Of a DNA stretch of 64,000 nt, positions 17,259 to 27,373 are shown one piece after another (position 1 is the first letter of the stretch; every line of letters starts with the position of its first letter). Position numbers and translations under genes: made by a program. A model generated the notes under the pieces. It had not been told where the DNA came from. It saw only the letters and a program-made list of their open reading frames with translations, and searched no databases. Where the stretch lies: assembly GCA_027486755.1 (NCBI GenBank), contig JAIXOM010000023.1, positions 1 through 64,000 of the forward strand, in the 5' to 3' direction. The stretch comes from Comamonadaceae bacterium. Its GTDB lineage: Bacteria; Pseudomonadota; Gammaproteobacteria; Burkholderiales; Burkholderiaceae_C.

Positions 17259-17330
17259 CAGGGCGCAGCCGGCTATTGAGTTCGGTGGCCGACTGCGGTA
17301 GATTGCCCCCTCCTTATCTGGGAGAAGAAC

Positions 17331-18563
17331 ATGAGTGCTCCGGTCTACATCTTGGGTGGCTACCAAACCGACTTCGCCAAAGCCTGGTCGCGTCATGGCC
17401 AGGACATCTCCGACATGATGCGCGAGGCCACTTTGGAGGCCTTGGCGGCCAGCCAACTCGATGCCTCTGCCATCGAAAGTATTCATGTGGGCAATGCCTT
17501 TGGCGAATTGCAGCGCAATCAGGCGCACCTGGGCGCCATGGTGGCCCAGGTGGTGCCCGAGTTGTGGGGCGTGCCGGCCATGCGCCATGAGGGCGCCTGC
17601 GCTTCTTCTTCGCTGGCCGTACTCACCGCCATGGCCGAAATCGAGGCCGGCCGTTATGACTGCGTGCTGGTGCTGGGCGCAGAGGAGTTCAAGAACACGG
17701 CCGGTGACGTGGCCTCGGTCAACCAAAACGCTGCCGCCTGGCAGGGCCGCGAGGACATCGACTGCACCTTCATGTGGCCGGCCGCTTTTGGCCTGCTGGC
17801 TCAGGAGTACGAGCGGCGCTATGGGCTGGACCGCAAATACCTCAACCGCATCGCGCAGATCAACTACGGCAATGCCAAGCGCAACCCGCTGGCGCAGACC
17901 CGCAAGTGGCAGTTCGATGAGCTCAGTTTCACCGACGACGACCAGGCCAACCCGCTGATCGAGCCGGGCACCCGCCGGCAGGACTGCGGTCAGATCACCG
18001 ACGGTGCTTGCGCGGTGGTGCTGGCCTCGGCCCGCTTCGCGGCCGAGCATGCAGCGCGGCAAGGCAGCAAATCACTGGCCCGCATCTCAGGCTGGGGCCA
18101 CCGCAATGCGGGCCTGCGACTGCGCGACAAGATCGAGCGCAGCCAGGGCCAGCCCTATGTCTTCGGCCATGTGCGCCAGGCCATTGAAGACGCCTGGGGC
18201 CGCGCCGGCATAGGCGGGGTGCAGGCGCTGTCGGGCATTGAGACGCACGACTGCTTTACCACCACCGAGTACATGGCCATTGACCACTTTGGCCTGACTG
18301 CGCCCGGCCAGAGCTGGCAGGCGGTGGAAGAGGGCTGGATAGAGCCGGGCGGTCGCTGCCCGATCAATCCCAGCGGCGGCCTGATCGGCTGCGGCCATCC
18401 GGTGGGCGCCACCGGCTCGCGCATGCTGTTTGACGCGGCCCGCCAGGTCACGGGGCAGGCCGGTGAATGCCAGATTGAGGGCGCCAGCCGCATCCAGACG
18501 CTCAACATCGGCGGCTCGTGTGCCACCGTGGTGAGCTTTGTGGTCGAGGCCGAGGCCCGCTGA
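17331..18563 (+). CDS. Thiolase-family acetyl-CoA acyltransferase
   Basis: 410 residues; GGGAGAAG lies just upstream of the ATG. The nucleophilic Cys is in 'HEGACASSSLA', and the second active-site region contains 'GCGHPVGATGSRM' with the conserved His. 'ETHDCFTTTEY' marks the SCP2/acetyl-CoA acetyltransferase subgroup. Substrate cannot be told from sequence; this subgroup acts in fatty-acid or sterol side-chain degradation or as an inactive-like partner. It stands alone between the pilus operon and the riboswitch. Confidence 0.85.
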   Translation: MSAPVYILGGYQTDFAKAWSRHGQDISDMMREATLEALAASQLDASAIESIHVGNAFGELQRNQAHLGAMVAQVVPELWGVPAMRHEGACASSSLAVLTAMAEIEAGRYDCVLVLGAEEFKNTAGDVASVNQNAAAWQGREDIDCTFMWPAAFGLLAQEYERRYGLDRKYLNRIAQINYGNAKRNPLAQTRKWQFDELSFTDDDQANPLIEPGTRRQDCGQITDGACAVVLASARFAAEHAARQGSKSLARISGWGHRNAGLRLRDKIERSQGQPYVFGHVRQAIEDAWGRAGIGGVQALSGIETHDCFTTTEYMAIDHFGLTAPGQSWQAVEEGWIEPGGRCPINPSGGLIGCGHPVGATGSRMLFDAARQVTGQAGECQIEGASRIQTLNIGGSCATVVSFVVEAEAR

Positions 18564-18624
18564 TACGCCTTAGCTGCTGAGGTGGGTGTTTGCCCCCAGC
18601 AGATCGCGGGGCATATTCCTTCGC

Positions 18625-18630
18625 TATAGT
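18625..18630 (+). promoter_or_regulatory. -10 element of the riboswitch-terC transcript
   Basis: TATAGT lies 10 bases before the start of the conserved aptamer. No convincing -35 is seen at 17 bases. Confidence 0.5.
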
Positions 18631-18640
18631 GTTGGTTTTC

Positions 18641-18785
18641 CCCAAGGGGAGTAGCGAGCCGGCCCCGCCGGCGGGCAGTTCCGTCAATACACAGGCAGTA
18701 GTAGCCGCCTGTCGGTCTGTCCGGGCCTGAGATCCATCAGGTCACGCAAGACCTTGTGGGTGCGCGTTAAGCCGTACCGAGGTCT
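18641..18785 (+). ncRNA. yybP-ykoY (manganese) riboswitch
   Basis: The hallmark GGGGAGTAG (18646-18654) is followed by a GC-rich arm, a long variable region, and a 3' half with GACC (18750-18753) pairing to GGTC (18781-18784). The element ends directly at the terC start codon, and its last bases (CGAGGTC) include the likely ribosome-binding site. This fits translational control as in the E. coli alx leader. The class senses Mn2+ and, at alx, also responds to alkaline pH. Identification is by conserved motif plus the matching downstream gene; folding was not computed. Confidence 0.85.
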
Positions 18786-18789
18786 TTTT

Positions 18790-19758
18790 ATGAATTCCGT
18801 AGCGCCGCTGTGGTTGTGGCTGGTCTTTGTCGCCATCGTTTTGGTGTCCTTGGTGATCGATTTTGTGGTGCTCAAGAAGCAGGGCGCCCACGAGGTCGGC
18901 GTCAGGGAGGCGCTCAATTGGTCCATCGTCTGGATCGCCCTGAGCCTGGTGTTCAATGCCCTGTTTTGGTGGGCGCTGCGTGACAGCACGGGCGACGCGG
19001 CACTGGCGACAGAAAAATCGCTGGAATTTCTCACCGGCTATCTGATTGAAAAAAGCCTGGCGGTCGACAACATCTTTGTCTTCCTGATGATCTTCACCTA
19101 CTTTGCAGTGCCGGCGGCTTATCAAAAGCGGGTGCTTATGATAGGCATCATCGGCGCCATCGTGCTGCGCACAGTGATGATCCTGATCGGCGGCTGGTTG
19201 CTCGCCGAGTTCCACTGGGTGCTGTATGTCTTCGGCGCTTTCCTGTTGCTGACCGGTGTCAAGATGTGGTGGGCCGCTGGCAAGGAGCCGGACCTGGCTG
19301 ACAACCCCGTGCTCAAGTGGCTGAAAAAGCTGATGCCGGTGAGCGAAAACTACGACGGTGAAAAGTTCTTCACCGTCCAAAACGGGAAGCGCATCGCCAC
19401 ACCGCTGCTGATGGTGATCTGCATGGTGGGCTTGACCGATGTGATCTTTGCGGTCGACTCCATTCCGGCGATTTTCGCCATCACCAGCGACCCCTTTATT
19501 GTGCTGACCAGCAATGTGTTTGCGATTTTGGGTCTGCGGGCGATGTTCTTTTTGCTGCAGGCCGTAGCGGCCCGCTTTCACCTGCTCAACTACGGTCTGG
19601 CAGTGATCTTGATCTTCATCGGCACCAAGATGATGCTGATCGATGTGTTCAAGATCCCGGTGCTGATCTCGCTGCTTGTGGTAGTGCTGATTTTGGCGGT
19701 GACCATGCTGATCAGTGTGCGTACCGCCGGTGGTGCGCCGGCTTCGCGACACAAGTGA
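18790..19758 (+). CDS. TerC/Alx family membrane protein
   Basis: 322 residues from the ATG at 18790; an in-frame TTG at 18754 lies inside the riboswitch and is rejected. About eight to nine membrane helices are present, with conserved acidic residues inside them: 'SLVIDFVV', 'SLAVDNIFVFLMIF' and 'TDVIFAVDSIPAIFAI'. This is the TerC/Alx signature. Alx and related MeeF-type proteins export manganese. Direct control by the Mn riboswitch supports a manganese-export role here. Confidence 0.92.
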   Translation: MNSVAPLWLWLVFVAIVLVSLVIDFVVLKKQGAHEVGVREALNWSIVWIALSLVFNALFWWALRDSTGDAALATEKSLEFLTGYLIEKSLAVDNIFVFLMIFTYFAVPAAYQKRVLMIGIIGAIVLRTVMILIGGWLLAEFHWVLYVFGAFLLLTGVKMWWAAGKEPDLADNPVLKWLKKLMPVSENYDGEKFFTVQNGKRIATPLLMVICMVGLTDVIFAVDSIPAIFAITSDPFIVLTSNVFAILGLRAMFFLLQAVAARFHLLNYGLAVILIFIGTKMMLIDVFKIPVLISLLVVVLILAVTMLISVRTAGGAPASRHK

Positions 19759-19776
19759 TTGAAAAGGAGGTTCGCC

Positions 19777-20052
19777 ATGAAATGTCCCCAATGTACCGAT
19801 CAGTCCCTGTTGATGTCCGAACGGCAGGGTGTAGAGATCGATTACTGCCCGAAGTGCCGCGGCGTCTGGCTCGACCGCGGCGAGCTTGACAAGCTCGTTG
19901 AGCGCAGCGTGACGGTGGGCGCAGCGCAGGCTGCCGCGCCGGCCCCGCAGGCACAGCCTTACCCGCAGGCACAGCATTACCCTGTCGGCGGCTCGCACAA
20001 GCAGCAGGGCTACCGCAAGCACAAGTCCTGGCTGGACGAGATTTTTGACTGA
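19777..20052 (+). CDS. Small zinc-ribbon (zf-TFIIB) protein
   Basis: 91 residues; AAGGAGG (19764-19770) precedes the ATG. The first ~45 residues are a zf-TFIIB domain: 'MKCPQCTDQSLLM', then 'YCPKCRGVWLDRGELD', with two CPxC pairs for one Zn. A Gln/Pro/Ala linker and a basic C-terminus follow. It begins 18 bases after terC and is probably co-transcribed. The molecular role of this family is not known. Confidence 0.85.
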   Translation: MKCPQCTDQSLLMSERQGVEIDYCPKCRGVWLDRGELDKLVERSVTVGAAQAAAPAPQAQPYPQAQHYPVGGSHKQQGYRKHKSWLDEIFD

Positions 20053-20096
20053 GCCGTGTGTCGCTGCGCCGGCCAGAGCGCTGATATCCTTGGCGC

Positions 20097-20648
20097 ATGA
20101 GCAAGGCGTTTACCAAGGAAAGCGACGGCGATGAGGACGAGCCGGGCTTGCCGCCGCTGCCGGCCGGGCTTAAGAACTACATCACGCCGGCTGGCTTTGC
20201 GCGGCTCAAGGGCGAGCTGCTCGAGTTGATCGACAACGAGCGGCCGCGCATAGTCGAGGTGGTGCATTGGGCGGCCAGCAATGGCGATCGTTCGGAGAAC
20301 GGCGACTACCTGTACGGCAAGAAGCGGCTGCGCGAGATTGATCGCCGCATACGCTGGCTGACACGCCGGCTGGAGGTGGCTGAGCTCAGTGATCCCGCGC
20401 TCCACCACGGCGGCCACCAGGTGTTTTTTGGCGCCACCGTGCGTTACGCGCTGGAAGATGGGCGCGAGCAAACGGTGACGATTGTGGGCATGGACGAGGC
20501 CGACAGCTTGGCCGGGCAGGTCAGCTGGATCAGCCCAGTAGCGCGGGCCCTGCTCAAGTCGCGGGTGGGCGACGAGGTGGTCTTGCACACCCCGCAGGGC
20601 TTGCAGCATCTGGAGGTGCTGGAGGTGTCCTATCCCGCCCGGGCCTGA
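20097..20648 (+). CDS. greB: Transcription elongation factor GreB
   Basis: 183 residues. N-terminal coiled coil with tip motif 'SNGDRSENGDYLYGKKRLRE' (the acidic residues that enter the RNA polymerase channel), then the FKBP-like C-terminal domain ending 'VLEVSYPARA'. 'YLYGKKRLREIDRRIRWL' distinguishes GreB from GreA. GreB restarts backtracked RNA polymerase by stimulating transcript cleavage. A -10-like hexamer lies just before the ATG. Confidence 0.95.
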   Translation: MSKAFTKESDGDEDEPGLPPLPAGLKNYITPAGFARLKGELLELIDNERPRIVEVVHWAASNGDRSENGDYLYGKKRLREIDRRIRWLTRRLEVAELSDPALHHGGHQVFFGATVRYALEDGREQTVTIVGMDEADSLAGQVSWISPVARALLKSRVGDEVVLHTPQGLQHLEVLEVSYPARA

Positions 20649-20660
20649 GCAGTCGGCCGC

Positions 20661-22034
20661 CTAGGCAGCCCTTGCGGCAGGCGCACGAGAAAACAGTCCG
20701 CCGATCAGCTCGCGCGCCAGGCGTTCCGTCAGGGCCAGCGACAGCATCAGCCCCGTCGTGACCGCCGTTGCAATCCCGATCCAGATGCCGAGATAGCCTA
20801 GATCAAACACATGGACGTAGATCCACGAGAAAAGCGCAACGCCGATTCCCTGCCGATAGATCCCGATCCAAAGCGTGTAGATCGGTTTTCTCAAGGCCTG
20901 CAACAAGGAGGTGATCGCAAACAAGGTGACGTACACAGGCAAGATGAGCCCATCAATGTACAGATAGCTCTTGCCGATTTCGATCACCCGTTCATCGTTG
21001 GTAAAGATCGCCATCGCAGGGCCTGCTGCGAGCCAGAGGAGGCAAGAGCCGGTCAGCATCAGCGCCACGCCCGCCTTGAAGCAAAACATCGTCGCCGCGC
21101 GCACGCGGTCGTAATGGCCCGCCCCGTAGTTCTGCGCCGCGATCGGTAGCAGCGCCCCGGTCAGGCCGAAGGCGGGCAGCAAAATCAACTGCTCGATCCG
21201 CAGGGCGATGCCATAGGCGGCCACCGCCTCGCCGCCGAAGCCCTTCAGATAGAACTGGATCACGAACCCAGCCATCATCATCACCACCATGGAAAAGCTG
21301 GCCGGCAGGGCCTGGCCGACGATCTGGCGCAGCATCGCCATCTCGGGTGCGAAGCGGCGGTGATGCGCCATGGCCTCGGACCGCAGGGCGCGCCACAGGA
21401 CATAGCTCATCACCCCGGTCTGTGACACGACGGTCGACAGCGCGATGCCGTCAAAGCCTATCCCTTCGAGCGGGCCCAGTCCGAACATAAAGAGCGGGTT
21501 CAGGACCAGGTTGGCGAAAAAGGCGGCAATATTGGCGTACAGCATGGACTTGGTATCGCCTTGCGCCGTCAGGATGCCGTTGGCGCCATAGGCGATGACG
21601 AAGGCTGGCGCGCCGAACATCAGGACGCGCAGATACTGGTTGGCTGCATCTCGGTAGGCGCCCGGTTCGGACACCAGGGCAATCAGCCACGGCGCGGCAA
21701 ACCAGCCGAGCACCATCCCCAAAGCCGAGGCGCCAAGCCCGAAGGTGAGGCCCTGCGCGGCGATCAGGCCTTCCTGCCCCGAGCGCTTGCCCAAGGCATG
21801 TCCCACCAAAGCCCCCATCGCGCTGGATAAGCCAACGCCGATTGCTACGAACAGGATAAAGAAGACGGTAAACGATATGGCCAGGCCCGCTTGCGCTTCG
21901 GTGCCCAGCATCCCCGCGTAGTAAACATCGACCACGTTGTACAGGGTGGTGAACACCATCCCGGCGGCTGCGGGTACGGCAAGGGCCCGGAAATGGTGGG
22001 GGATGGAGCCGGTGGTCAGGTCGCGCCGTGCCAT
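20661..22034 (-). CDS. MATE family multidrug exporter
   Basis: 457 residues from the ATG at 22034. A TTG at 22052 overlaps the spoT stop (TTGA) and is an alternative start. Twelve hydrophobic helices form two MatE repeats: 'LYNVVDVYYAGMLGTEAQAG' near the N-terminus and 'GEAVAAYGIALRIEQLILLP' in the second half. It is a Na+- or H+-driven exporter of the inner membrane. It follows spoT on the same strand but is not a usual member of that operon, so acquisition by insertion downstream is possible. Confidence 0.9.
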   Translation of the reverse strand: MARRDLTTGSIPHHFRALAVPAAAGMVFTTLYNVVDVYYAGMLGTEAQAGLAISFTVFFILFVAIGVGLSSAMGALVGHALGKRSGQEGLIAAQGLTFGLGASALGMVLGWFAAPWLIALVSEPGAYRDAANQYLRVLMFGAPAFVIAYGANGILTAQGDTKSMLYANIAAFFANLVLNPLFMFGLGPLEGIGFDGIALSTVVSQTGVMSYVLWRALRSEAMAHHRRFAPEMAMLRQIVGQALPASFSMVVMMMAGFVIQFYLKGFGGEAVAAYGIALRIEQLILLPAFGLTGALLPIAAQNYGAGHYDRVRAATMFCFKAGVALMLTGSCLLWLAAGPAMAIFTNDERVIEIGKSYLYIDGLILPVYVTLFAITSLLQALRKPIYTLWIGIYRQGIGVALFSWIYVHVFDLGYLGIWIGIATAVTTGLMLSLALTERLARELIGGLFSRAPAARAA

Positions 22035-22048
22035 GATGGGGTGCGCCT

Positions 22049-24286
22049 TCAAGTACCCGGCCGGGCACGCTGCACCCTAAGCACCGAAGGCGTGCGCTTG
22101 AGGTTGCGCATCACGGTGGCCAGGTGCACCCGGTCCTCAACCGCGATGGTAAAGCGCAGCTCGGTGGTGTCTTGGGCGCTTTCGGGCTGCATCTGCACAT
22201 GGGTGATGTTGACCTCGGCGCTGGCAAAGGCCGAAGCCACCTTGGCCAGCACGCCTTTGCTGCTTTTGACGGTCAGCAGCAGATCGGTCTCAAAGGGCCG
22301 GGTGAGCTCGTCGGACCATTCGACCGCAATAAAGCGTTCGCTGTCGCGGTGCTGCAGGCGGCGGGCGACGCTGCAGTCTTCGGTATGCACCACCACACCC
22401 TCACCGTGCCCCAGGTAGCCGACGATGTCGTCGCCGGGAATCGGCCGGCAGCAGGGCGCGAATTGCACCGAGCTGCCCTCGCTGCCGTCGAGCAGCAGCG
22501 CGCCTTGCGAAACCGATTCATGCGCGGTAAAGCGCTCGCGGCTCATCAGCAAGGCGTCGGGCTTGAGGCCGGCCTCCATCAGCAGCGCGGTCATGCGCTT
22601 GGCCACGATGCTGGCGATGCGCTTGCCCAGGCCAATGTCGGTCAGCAGGTCGACTCTAGAGCGGTTGCCTGAAAAGCGCAGCACCCGCTCCCACAGCGAG
22701 CGGTTGTGCTCGTCGTCGGCCAGCAGCGGCTCTATGCCTTCGGCACGCAGGGCCTGCGAGAGCATTTTCTGACCCAGCTCGCGCGACTCGCTCAAGGCCA
22801 TGGTCTTGAGGTGGTGGCGAATCTTGGAGCGGGCCCGGCCGGTGCGCACGAAACCCAGCCAGCCTGGGTTGGGGCTGGCCACTGGGCCGGTGATGACCTC
22901 GACCACATCGCCACTGCGCAGCTCGGTGCGCAGTGGCACCTGCTCGCCGTTGATCTTGGCCGCCACCGCGCGGTGGCCGATGTCGCTGTGGATGGTGTAG
23001 GCAAAGTCGACCACCGTCGCCCCGCGCGGCATGGCCATGATCTGGCTCTTGGGGGTGAAGACGTAGACTGCGTCAGGGAACAGGTCGATCTTGATATGGT
23101 CCCAAAATTCCGAGGCGTCGCGGGTGTCCTGCTGGATGTCCAGCAGGGACTGCAGCCACTGCGTGCCCAGGTTTTGCGAGGCATCGCCCAGCGGATCGAC
23201 CGCCTTGTACAGCCAGTGCGCGGCCACGCCAGACTCGGCCACCACATGCATGGCCTCGGTGCGCATCTGAAACTCGATGCTGGTGCCAAAGGGGCCGACC
23301 AGGGTGGTGTGCAGCGACTGGTAGCCGTTGATTTTGGGAATGGCGATGTAGTCTTTGAATTTGCCCGGCAGCGGCTTGTAGAGCTGATGCAGCACGCCCA
23401 GCGCGCTATAGCAGGTGATGACCTGCTCGACGATGATGCGAAAGCCGTAGATGTCGGTGACCTGCGCAAACGACAGGTGTTTGTCGTTCATCTTGCGGTA
23501 GATCGAGAACAGGGTTTTTTCGCGGCCATCGATGCGCACCTCGATGCCGGCGGCGGCAAATGCGGCCTGAATCTCGCTCTGGGCGCGGCGAATGACGTCG
23601 CGGCGCCGGCCGCGCGATCGCGACAGCGCCTTGGCCAGGGTGGCATAGCGCCAGGGATGCAGGTGCCTGAAGGACAGGTCTTGCAGCTCGCGGTAAGTGG
23701 CGTTCAGGCCCAGCCGGTGGGCAATGGGGGCGTAGATGTCCAGGGTTTCGCCAGCGATGCGTCCCCATTTGGCGCGCGGCAGGTCGCCCAGGGTGCGCAT
23801 ATTGTGGGTGCGGTCTGCCAGCTTGATCAGGATCACCCGCACGTCGCGGGCCATGGCCAGCAGCATCTTGCGGAAAGACTCGGCCTGGTTTTCCTCGCGG
23901 GTGGTGAAGGCCAGCTTTTCCAGCTTGGTCAGGCCATCGACCAGCTCGGCCACCGGCGCGCCAAAGCGCTCGATCAACTCGGGCTTGCTGACCCCGCAGT
24001 CTTCGATCGCGTCGTGCAGCAGCGCCGCCATCAGGGCCTGCGCGTCGAGCTTCCAGTCGGCGCATTGCGCCGCCACCGCGATCGGATGGGTGATGTAGGG
24101 CTCGCCGCTGCTGCGCAGCTGCCCCAGATGGGCCTGGTCGGCAAAGCGGTAAGCCTTGCGCACATGTTCGATGTCGCTCGCGCTCAGGTAGCCCAGTTTG
24201 GCCGTCAGCGCAGCAAAGCTGGCTGCAGCTGCGTTGGCGGCGGCCGGGCTGAAGCGGGCTGGGGTGGCGATCTGCAAGGCGCTCAT
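22049..24286 (-). CDS. spoT: Bifunctional (p)ppGpp synthetase/hydrolase SpoT
   Basis: 745 residues. Domains in order: HD hydrolase (H67, 'HDAIED' at 91-96, then 'LADRTHNMRTLG'), RelA/SpoT synthetase ('DIYGFRIIV', 'KDYIAIPKINGYQSLHT'), TGS ('VYVFTPKSQIMAMPRGATVV'), helical and Zn-finger-like region ('CCRPIPGD') and C-terminal ACT. The intact HD motif makes it the SpoT/Rel type that both makes and degrades the alarmone. It follows rpoZ but is separated from it by a terminator. Confidence 0.96.
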   Translation of the reverse strand: MSALQIATPARFSPAAANAAAASFAALTAKLGYLSASDIEHVRKAYRFADQAHLGQLRSSGEPYITHPIAVAAQCADWKLDAQALMAALLHDAIEDCGVSKPELIERFGAPVAELVDGLTKLEKLAFTTREENQAESFRKMLLAMARDVRVILIKLADRTHNMRTLGDLPRAKWGRIAGETLDIYAPIAHRLGLNATYRELQDLSFRHLHPWRYATLAKALSRSRGRRRDVIRRAQSEIQAAFAAAGIEVRIDGREKTLFSIYRKMNDKHLSFAQVTDIYGFRIIVEQVITCYSALGVLHQLYKPLPGKFKDYIAIPKINGYQSLHTTLVGPFGTSIEFQMRTEAMHVVAESGVAAHWLYKAVDPLGDASQNLGTQWLQSLLDIQQDTRDASEFWDHIKIDLFPDAVYVFTPKSQIMAMPRGATVVDFAYTIHSDIGHRAVAAKINGEQVPLRTELRSGDVVEVITGPVASPNPGWLGFVRTGRARSKIRHHLKTMALSESRELGQKMLSQALRAEGIEPLLADDEHNRSLWERVLRFSGNRSRVDLLTDIGLGKRIASIVAKRMTALLMEAGLKPDALLMSRERFTAHESVSQGALLLDGSEGSSVQFAPCCRPIPGDDIVGYLGHGEGVVVHTEDCSVARRLQHRDSERFIAVEWSDELTRPFETDLLLTVKSSKGVLAKVASAFASAEVNITHVQMQPESAQDTTELRFTIAVEDRVHLATVMRNLKRTPSVLRVQRARPGT

Positions 24287-24437
24287 CCCCCCGACTTTAT
24301 CGCGAGCGGGCGGGGGCGCGGCGCTGGCCTGGGATTTTGGTCGCCTTATGGGTCGCCTAAGTGGCTTCTGACTTGGCTGCTTACCCGGTTGCTCTTGCGG
24401 CTGCCTGAGTGGCTGGATGAAGACAGCCCAGAAACAA

Positions 24438-24462
24438 AAAACACCGCCTCGGCGGTGTTTTC
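24438..24462 (-). terminator. Rho-independent terminator between rpoZ and spoT
   Basis: ACACCGCC (24441-24448) and GGCGGTGT (24451-24458) form a perfect 8-bp stem with a 2-base loop, flanked by A and T runs. It is nearly symmetric and could work in both directions. It lies 18 bases after the rpoZ stop and before the spoT start. Confidence 0.85.
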
Positions 24463-24479
24463 TCAGGAGCTTAGCAGTA

Positions 24480-24683
24480 TCAGCCGGGCACTTTCTTGAG
24501 CATTTCCAGGCCGATCTGGCCGGCAGCGATCTCGCGCAGGGCGGTCACGCCGGGCTTGTTCTTGCTCTCAATCTTGGGCGTGTGGCCTTGGCTGAGCATG
24601 CGGGCCCGGTAGGTGGCCGCCAGCACCAGTTGGAAGCGGTTGGGGATTTTTTCCAGGCAATCTTCAACGGTAATGCGGGCCAT
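24480..24683 (-). CDS. rpoZ: RNA polymerase omega subunit
   Basis: 67 residues, '[20 protein letters not shown]' at the start and '[17 protein letters not shown]' near the end, the full length of betaproteobacterial omega. It assists assembly of beta' and forms part of the ppGpp site 1 of RNA polymerase. It lies between gmk and spoT, the classic arrangement. Confidence 0.97.
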   Translation of the reverse strand: MARITVEDCLEKIPNRFQLVLAATYRARMLSQGHTPKIESKNKPGVTALREIAAGQIGLEMLKKVPG

Positions 24684-24706
24684 GGTGGCAACTCCAGTGG
24701 GCAGAT

Positions 24707-25327
24707 TCAGGGCAGATTCAGGGCTTCGAAAGTGGCCGCCCGGCTGCGGCGTTGGGCCGCGTATTTCAGGCGTTGGGCGTGGACGATGCTCTTGAGGTCA
24801 AAGACTGCCCGTTCGAAAAGCTCGTTGATTATAACGAAGTCGAAGTGCTGGACCTGGGCCATCTCCTGGGCGGCATTGCGCAGGCGCAGCTCGATGACCG
24901 CCGCGCTGTCTTCGCCGCGCCTTTGCAGGCGGGCCCGCAGCTCCTCCCAGCTCGGCGGCAGGATGAAGATCAGCACAGCGTTGCTGAACAGGCGCTTGAT
25001 ATTAATGGCGCCCTGGTAGTCGATTTCAAGCATCACATCGTTGCCAACGCGGATGCGGTCCTCGATGGCCATGCGCGAGGTGCCGTAGCGGTGGCCGTGG
25101 ACCTGGGCCCATTCCACAAAGGCCTCGCGCTCGATCATGCGGTCAAATTCGTCGTCAGCCAGAAAAAAGTATTCGCGCCCGTGCTTTTCCTGGCCCCGCG
25201 GGGGCCGGGTGGTGTGCGAGACCGAGGGCGCCACCCCGGCGTCGATCTCCAGCAGGGCCTTGACCAGGCTGGACTTGCCAGCGCCGCTGGGGGCTGCCAC
25301 AACAAAGAGGTTTCCGGGGTAGTCCAT
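24707..25327 (-). CDS. gmk: Guanylate kinase
   Basis: 206 residues. P-loop 'APSGAGKSS' at 11-19, GMP-binding '[19 protein letters not shown]' and 'LEIDYQGA', and the lid region 'RLQRRGEDS'. It phosphorylates GMP to GDP. It lies 18 bases after yicC and upstream of rpoZ. Confidence 0.97.
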   Translation of the reverse strand: MDYPGNLFVVAAPSGAGKSSLVKALLEIDAGVAPSVSHTTRPPRGQEKHGREYFFLADDEFDRMIEREAFVEWAQVHGHRYGTSRMAIEDRIRVGNDVMLEIDYQGAINIKRLFSNAVLIFILPPSWEELRARLQRRGEDSAAVIELRLRNAAQEMAQVQHFDFVIINELFERAVFDLKSIVHAQRLKYAAQRRSRAATFEALNLP

Positions 25328-25345
25328 GGTGCGCTCGCTGGGGCC

Positions 25346-26257
25346 TTATTCGATGTTCTGAACCTGTTCGCGCATTTGTTCGATCAGCACCTTCATGTCA
25401 ACCGAGATGCGGCTGAGCTCGAGCGTCGCTGATTTCGAGCCCAGGGTATTGGCCTCGCGGTGCAGCTCCTGGATCAGGAAGTCCAGGCGTTTGCCGATAT
25501 CGCCGCCGGCGTGCAGCAGGCGTTCGATCTCGCTCAGGTGTGAGCCCAGGCGGGTGAGCTCTTCGGCCACGTCGATGCGAATGGCATAGGCGGTGGCCTC
25601 GGTCAAGGCCCGCTCCTGCGCCGCCTCGGGCGGCACGCTGGCCTCGCCCAGGGCCATGGCCTCGCGCCAGCGCTCGAGAAAACGGCTTTTTTGCTGCTCG
25701 ACCAGCTGCGGAATCAGCGGGCCGGCCTGCCGGGTCAGCTCGCGCAACTGGCCGCAGCGATCACTGAGCATGGCCACCAGGCGCTGGCCCTCGCGCTGGC
25801 GCGCCGCCAGCAGCTCCTGCACCGCCTCGCGCGCCAGCTCCAGCAGGCGCGCTTGCAGGTCGGGCCAGGAGCGCTCGGGCTGGCTGCTCAGGCGCAGTAC
25901 CTCGGCCACGCTCAGGCCGGCGGCCTGCGGCAGCTGCGCCAGCACGCTGCGCTGCAGCTCGGCCAGCCGGCTCAAGAGTGCGGGCGAGGGCGGCTGCAGG
26001 CCGGCCCCGCTGGCGCTGTCCAGGCTGGCACGCAGTTCCACCTTGCCGCGTTTGATCTGGCTGTTGATCAGCTCGCGCAGGGCCGGCTCGCAGGCGCGCA
26101 GCTCGTCGGGCAGGCGCAGCGCCAGGTCCAGAAATCGGCCATTGACCGAGCGGATTTCCAGGCCCAGGCTGGCGGCGCTGGCGGCGTTGCCCGTTGGGGC
26201 GCCACCGATGCTGGTTTGCACGGCGGCATAGCCGGTCATGCTCAGAACGGCTGCCAT
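25346..26257 (-). CDS. yicC: YicC family endoribonuclease
   Basis: 303 residues from the ATG at 26257, which gives the conserved start 'MAAVLSMTGYAAV'. A longer frame exists upstream but runs into trxB. The N-terminal YicC domain has 'EIRSVNGRFLDLALRLPDEL'; the C-terminal DUF1732 region has 'DFLIQELHREANTLGSKS'. The family includes a stress-related RNase. The start lies 1 base after the trxB stop. Confidence 0.93.
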   Translation of the reverse strand: MAAVLSMTGYAAVQTSIGGAPTGNAASAASLGLEIRSVNGRFLDLALRLPDELRACEPALRELINSQIKRGKVELRASLDSASGAGLQPPSPALLSRLAELQRSVLAQLPQAAGLSVAEVLRLSSQPERSWPDLQARLLELAREAVQELLAARQREGQRLVAMLSDRCGQLRELTRQAGPLIPQLVEQQKSRFLERWREAMALGEASVPPEAAQERALTEATAYAIRIDVAEELTRLGSHLSEIERLLHAGGDIGKRLDFLIQELHREANTLGSKSATLELSRISVDMKVLIEQMREQVQNIE

Positions 26258-26258
26258 C

Positions 26259-27344
<1,086 letters not shown>

Positions 27345-27373
27345 TCATCTGCGGTAAGCTTGCGCACTAGCCT

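Noticed and set aside
18754..18789. TTG start for TerC at 18754
   Set aside because: It lies in the conserved 3' half of the riboswitch; the ATG at 18790 gives the usual TerC N-terminus.
22706..24499. A ~600-codon open frame on the plus strand opposite spoT
   Set aside because: It lies fully over spoT, whose HD, synthetase, TGS and ACT domains are clear. Long antisense frames are expected in GC-rich DNA.
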